NCBI GenBank assembly: GCA_018398765.1
Contig: JAHBMJ010000842.1
Location: 1 to 32,719 of the forward strand
Direction: 5' to 3'
Length of the DNA: 32,719 nt
From: Chromera velia
Lineage: Eukaryota > Sar > Chromeraceae
Part shown: positions 32,101 to 32,719 of the stretch, piece after piece
Layout: the number at the start of each line of letters is the position of its first letter
Numbering within the stretch: position 1 is the stretch's first letter
Translations under genes and position numbers: made by a program
Notes under the pieces: generated by a model
The model's database searches: none
The model's input: the letters and a program-made list of their open reading frames with translations, nothing else
What the model was told of the DNA's origin: nothing

Positions 32101-32719
32101 AGGGCATACATCAGGGGTCCTCTTCGTTCTCAGACAGGTCAAGGGTTTTTAGGCAGAGACACTTGCCTCTCCTCAAAGCATTTACTACGTCCACCCATCC
32201 TTTCCATTCATATGTCTTCTTGCTCAGGTTGAGGGTTTTGATTGATAAGTACTCCCCTTCTACTTCTAAGAGCTGATTTTTTTTCTATAAGAGCTGATTT
32301 GAGGAACATCATGCGCAGTTTTTTTCAAAAAGAGAAATAAAAGCGCCGATCGATGCAGAGAGACAGAGATTCCACAAGAGAGAAACCAGAATAGCAGTAC
32401 GAGATCGACTTCTCCCTGGAATTCTAATTCAAGTTTTTGAGTGGCTAACCTGAAGACCATCGAGGGGCTCGTTCACGTACTGGTGGATGGTCTTTGCAGC
32501 AAAGAAAAGGAACTGCACAAACACCCCCCCTCTTTTGGAATGTCTGCCTGGAGACGGTCTTCAAGGCCATTCTCCGTTCCTTCGTCCTGTCCCCCTCCAA
32601 CATCCAATTCTTTTTCCTCCTCCTCCTCTTTTTCCTCCCCCTCCCCCCCAGAAAAAGACGTCATTTCCACTGCAGGAGGCGGCCCCGTCTCTGCAGCCTC
32701 CAGATCTTTCTCACCCCCC
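29121..32719 (-). pseudogene. Long LRR (ribonuclease-inhibitor-like) array, interrupted; 5' end off the window
   Basis: Reading down from the right edge, an acidic Glu/Gly-rich region (32719-32473) is followed by FAAKTIHQYVNEPLDGLQ. A 177-bp intron (32449-32273, GTTAGC...AATCAG, phase 0) leads into LLEVEGEYLSIKTLNLSKKT and then about 30 LRR units. The unit is about 28 residues: FPSLQTLDLSxNxLG then EGGKAVGEGLKEGK, the ribonuclease-inhibitor/NLR-type LRR. Such arrays form solenoids for protein binding. In the main frame there are stops near 32120, 31895 (TAG), 31340 (TGA), 30675-30677 (TAG) and 30120-30122 (TAA). Two frameshifts near 31390-31450 pass through three frames. Stops fall inside repeat units and are not flanked by splice sites. 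About 30430-30620 holds non-LRR sequence. The last segment, 30119-29121, is intact and ends LLKVEF. Decay is the simplest reading; assembly errors are possible. Confidence 0.7.

Noticed and set aside
29148-32232. Several plus-strand frames over the LRR region
   Set aside because: They are complements of the LRR repeats, rich in Pro/Ser/Phe with no domain of their own.
1-32719. tRNA, rRNA or other structured RNA genes
   Set aside because: Scanning by eye found no convincing cloverleaf or rRNA segment. A covariance-model search would be needed to exclude them.

Overview
The window is eukaryotic nuclear DNA. Genes are split by introns of roughly 90-350 bp, intergenic DNA is AT-rich, microsatellites are common, and non-LTR, LTR-type and foldback elements are present. 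The mix of ribonuclease-inhibitor-type LRR arrays, MORN repeats, an EF-hand-like protein and a secreted Cys/Thr-rich protein, with TGCATGCA motifs beside genes, fits an alveolate alga such as the chromerid Chromera velia. That assignment is inference, not a database result. The window starts in a G run and ends in a C run, so it may be a whole contig.

Left third (1-9.9 kb) is mostly mobile DNA. It holds a foldback element at 638-1107 and a decayed LINE on the minus strand (about 1158-6060) with endonuclease, reverse transcriptase and C-terminal zinc-finger regions broken by stops and frameshifts. Next come tetranucleotide repeats, a transposase-like remnant (7833-8339), and a second foldback element (8886-9404) that shares CCCTGCA/TGCAGGG ends with the first.

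Middle third (9.9-20.9 kb): a multi-exon minus-strand gene (9986-13095) encodes CxxC-rich modules followed by MORN repeats. A single-exon plus-strand gene (14659-16209) encodes a 516-aa protein with two PD-(D/E)XK nuclease-like modules. A non-autonomous LTR-type element (16466-19811) has two 477-bp repeats and a 4-bp target duplication (GCAC).

Right third (20.9-32.7 kb): a two-exon minus-strand gene (20882-23742) encodes a predicted secreted 869-aa protein built from a repeated two-cysteine helical module around a Thr/Pro-rich linker. It is divergent from a multi-exon plus-strand gene (24492-28337) for an EF-hand-like, coiled-coil protein, and the 749 bp between them carry a TGCATGCA cluster. 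The right end is a long LRR array on the minus strand (29121-32272, upstream exons to the edge) interrupted by several stops and frameshifts, read here as a pseudogene.

Splice models were built by eye from open frames and phase consistency. Acceptors are strongly TGCAG, while donors after GT are very loose, so exon ends are proposals.
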